Shown here in pieces: positions 21,152 to 22,647 of a DNA stretch of 22,647 bases. The stretch spans positions 1-22,647 of IMG/VR virus record IMGVR_UViG_3300031612_000079, one strand, 5' to 3'. This DNA comes from a virus. Numbering within the stretch: position 1 is the first letter of the stretch; each line of letters starts with the position of its first letter. The position numbers and the translations under genes were made by a program. Below the pieces are notes generated by a model that was not told where the DNA came from, ran no database searches, and was given only the letters and a program-made list of their open reading frames with translations.

Positions 21152-21790
21152 ATGGCTAAGAGATTTACTGACACAGAAAAATGGAAAAAAGGATTCATAA
21201 GGAGTTTACCACCATCATATAAACTTCTTTGGTTGTATATGTTAGATGATTGTGATAATGCAGGAGTTTGGCAGGTAGAGGTTGAGGTGGCATCAATAAG
21301 AATAGGAGCAAAACTAAATGAAAGGGAGGCATTGAAACTGTTTGGAGATACTGTTATTAGTTTTGATGGAGGTAGTAAGTGGTTTATTAAAGAGTTTGTT
21401 AAGTTTCAGCAAGGAGTTAATCATATAGCAGAACTTAATAGCAATTCAAACCCTCATAAAAGCATTTTAAGACTAGTAGAGCAGTATAAGTTGCTTGAAT
21501 TAGAAGATAACCCTAAAGAGTACATTGAAGAGGTTAAAGAAGCTAAGAAGAGTAGTAGGTTTGTTAAGCCTACAATGGATAATGTTGCTGACTACTGTAT
21601 TGAAAGAAAAAGTAACGGAAACAATGTAGACCCTGTTAAATTTGTAAACTTCTATGACAGTAATGGATGGAAGGTAGGTAAAAATCCTATGAAGGATTGG
21701 AAGGCTTGTGTTAGGAGTTGGGAGGCAAACACACCTAAAGATAAGATGGGCAGAAAAGAATTAGCTAATAAAGATTATAATAAATTTTAA
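21152..21790 (+). CDS. Phage replication initiation protein
   Basis: The 212-residue protein has the two-part layout of phage replication initiators/replisome organisers. The N-terminal part (about 1-110), with KWKKGFIRSLPPSYKLLWLY and LDDCDNAGVWQVEVEV, is the winged-helix start seen in many phage replication proteins. The C-terminal part (about 137-195) reads FVKPTMDNVADYC, PVKFVNFYDSNGWKVGKNPM and KDWKACVRSW, a DnaD-like/initiator tail probably contacting the helicase loader. The gene directly upstream of a DnaC-like loader fits. It would bind the phage origin, not identified with certainty; a link with the 18059-18144 repeats is possible. Its leader contains TAACTAAAA 23 bases before the ATG. 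Confidence 0.72.
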   Translation: MAKRFTDTEKWKKGFIRSLPPSYKLLWLYMLDDCDNAGVWQVEVEVASIRIGAKLNEREALKLFGDTVISFDGGSKWFIKEFVKFQQGVNHIAELNSNSNPHKSILRLVEQYKLLELEDNPKEYIEEVKEAKKSSRFVKPTMDNVADYCIERKSNGNNVDPVKFVNFYDSNGWKVGKNPMKDWKACVRSWEANTPKDKMGRKELANKDYNKF

Positions 21791-21791
21791 T

Positions 21792-22370
21792 ATGAGAACA
21801 CTAGAAGAGACATTAAAAAATGCAACTCATATTAAGGTTAGGGATTACAAGAGGTATTCTTTTGGAAATATTGAGGAGTGTACTGTATTATTTTGTGAAG
21901 CATTTAGGCTTGTAGATAAAACAGTTACCAAGTATAAGCATCTACCTGAGTATAATGAAGTTATAAAATGGCTATCAGATACAGAAGGAAAAGGATTATT
22001 TTTGTTAGGAAACTGTGGTAGAGGTAAGTCTGTAATACTTACAGGAGTATTGCCTTTGATATTCAATGCAAAGATTGGTAAGATTCTTAAACCTATTCCT
22101 GCTAGAAAGCTACATACAGTTACAGAATATAAATCTCCATTCATTGTGATTGATGATATTGGTACGGAAGAAATCATAAATGACTATGGAACTAAAATTG
22201 ATGCAGTAGAAAATGCTATATTTGAGGCTGAAGATGATTTAAAATTACTATTATTGACCTCTAATTTAGACGCTAACGCAATTAAGCATAGATATGGGGA
22301 TAGAATATATGATAGGATAAGAAGATTGTGTAAGGTGGTCTTTATGAAGGGCGATAGTTTAAGAGAATAA
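21792..22370 (+). CDS. dnaC-like: DnaC-like AAA+ helicase loader
   Basis: This 192-residue AAA+ protein has Walker A G73-N-C-G-R-G-K-S80 in LFLLGNCGRGKS, Walker B FIVIDD (117-122), sensor 1 in LLLLTSNLD (N158) and an arginine finger region YDRIRRL (R177/R178) after RYGDR. That is the layout of DnaC/IstB-type loaders, which open the replicative helicase ring onto DNA. The N-terminal ~55 residues are short compared with E. coli DnaC, so helicase contact may differ. The start lies one base after the initiator stop, showing cotranscription. The helicase partner is outside the window or from the host. An antisense frame inside is a shadow. Confidence 0.85.
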   Translation: MRTLEETLKNATHIKVRDYKRYSFGNIEECTVLFCEAFRLVDKTVTKYKHLPEYNEVIKWLSDTEGKGLFLLGNCGRGKSVILTGVLPLIFNAKIGKILKPIPARKLHTVTEYKSPFIVIDDIGTEEIINDYGTKIDAVENAIFEAEDDLKLLLLTSNLDANAIKHRYGDRIYDRIRRLCKVVFMKGDSLRE

Positions 22371-22373
22371 ATA

Positions 22374-22580
22374 ATGTATATACCTAAACATAAAAATAGT
22401 ATGAAATGTCCAAAGTGCCACCAAGCGTTACTATGGGGAGGAGATAATAGTCACGAGGATTTAGGAGATGAAGGGGAATTTATAATATCTAATAATACTT
22501 GCGATAATGATGAATGTAATGTTGATTCTGTTTGCATAAGAACAATACATATTGAAATGGAATACTCAGAAAATAATTAA
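22374..22580 (+). CDS. Small zinc-ribbon-like protein
   Basis: The 68-residue protein has CPKC near residue 12 and later cysteines in NTCDNDEC and SVC, giving five cysteines plus a possible histidine (HEDLGDEG), enough for one zinc ribbon. It begins MYIPKHKNSMKCPKCHQALL three bases after the helicase-loader stop; an internal Met10 before KCPKC is an alternative start. It is strongly acidic in the middle. Such small proteins often follow replication genes in phages; their job is unknown. It is the last gene before the window ends. Confidence 0.6.
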   Translation: MYIPKHKNSMKCPKCHQALLWGGDNSHEDLGDEGEFIISNNTCDNDECNVDSVCIRTIHIEMEYSENN

Positions 22581-22647
22581 TAATAAATAAAGGGTAAGAC
22601 CTAAAAGCGTTTAATTTTTCAGACCTGAGTAGTAGAGGGGGGGTTTG

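Overview
The window is a densely packed stretch of a tailed double-stranded DNA bacteriophage genome, or an integrated copy. Every gene I can support lies on the + strand. The host is most likely a member of the Bacteroidota, probably Flavobacteriia-like: the sequence is strongly AT-rich, genes start after A-rich leaders such as AAATAAAATGGC rather than Shine-Dalgarno sites, and several intergenic gaps carry the Bacteroidota promoter element TAnnTTTG, two of them with an upstream TTTG 19-20 bases away. The long tape measure gene suggests a siphovirus. No terminase, integrase, DNA polymerase or helicase is visible, so the window is a fragment.

Layout. Bases 1-8262 form a tail module: a huge tail-tip/baseplate protein cut by the left edge, a second protein with a similar sugar-binding-like domain, an HK97 gp10-like tail completion protein and the tape measure protein. 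Bases 8288-9078 hold three small genes (a cysteine cluster protein, an unknown, a helix-turn-helix protein). Bases 9133-12508 hold the head genes: a ClpP-like prohead protease fused to a coiled-coil scaffold, the major capsid protein, and two tandem paralogues that are probably tail tube proteins. Bases 12590-16096 hold a small protein, the portal, a connector-like protein and two probable virion proteins, with a tiny membrane protein between them. Bases 16126-16759 look like the lysis cassette (DUF5675-type protein plus a holin-like protein). The gene order is not the usual portal-protease-capsid-tail series.

From 16760 the content changes. A late-type promoter is followed by about 85 bases that encode no protein and end in a strong intrinsic terminator: a candidate phage small RNA. 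A metallophosphoesterase gene follows, then a repeat-rich gap that looks like an origin or an RNA switch, then an early promoter and a run of small early genes: cysteine-rich protein, winged-helix protein, candidate single-strand annealing protein, two unknowns, an XRE-like regulator, a stand-alone DnaA domain IV protein and a short SSB-like protein ending DDDLPF. A second early promoter with a structured leader precedes a replication initiator-like protein, a DnaC-like helicase loader and a zinc-ribbon protein.

Most interesting points: (1) the candidate small RNA, whose unpaired TTTTAGTTA is complementary to TAACTAAAA, found just upstream of three early genes and at the same 9-base distance from two of the start codons; (2) late-type promoters placed so close to ATG codons that the mRNAs should be leaderless; (3) the mutually exclusive hairpins and AT-rich tandem repeat at 18059-18144; (4) the structured leader with a 17-codon reading frame at 21052-21151. 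All are read from sequence by eye and need computation or experiment.
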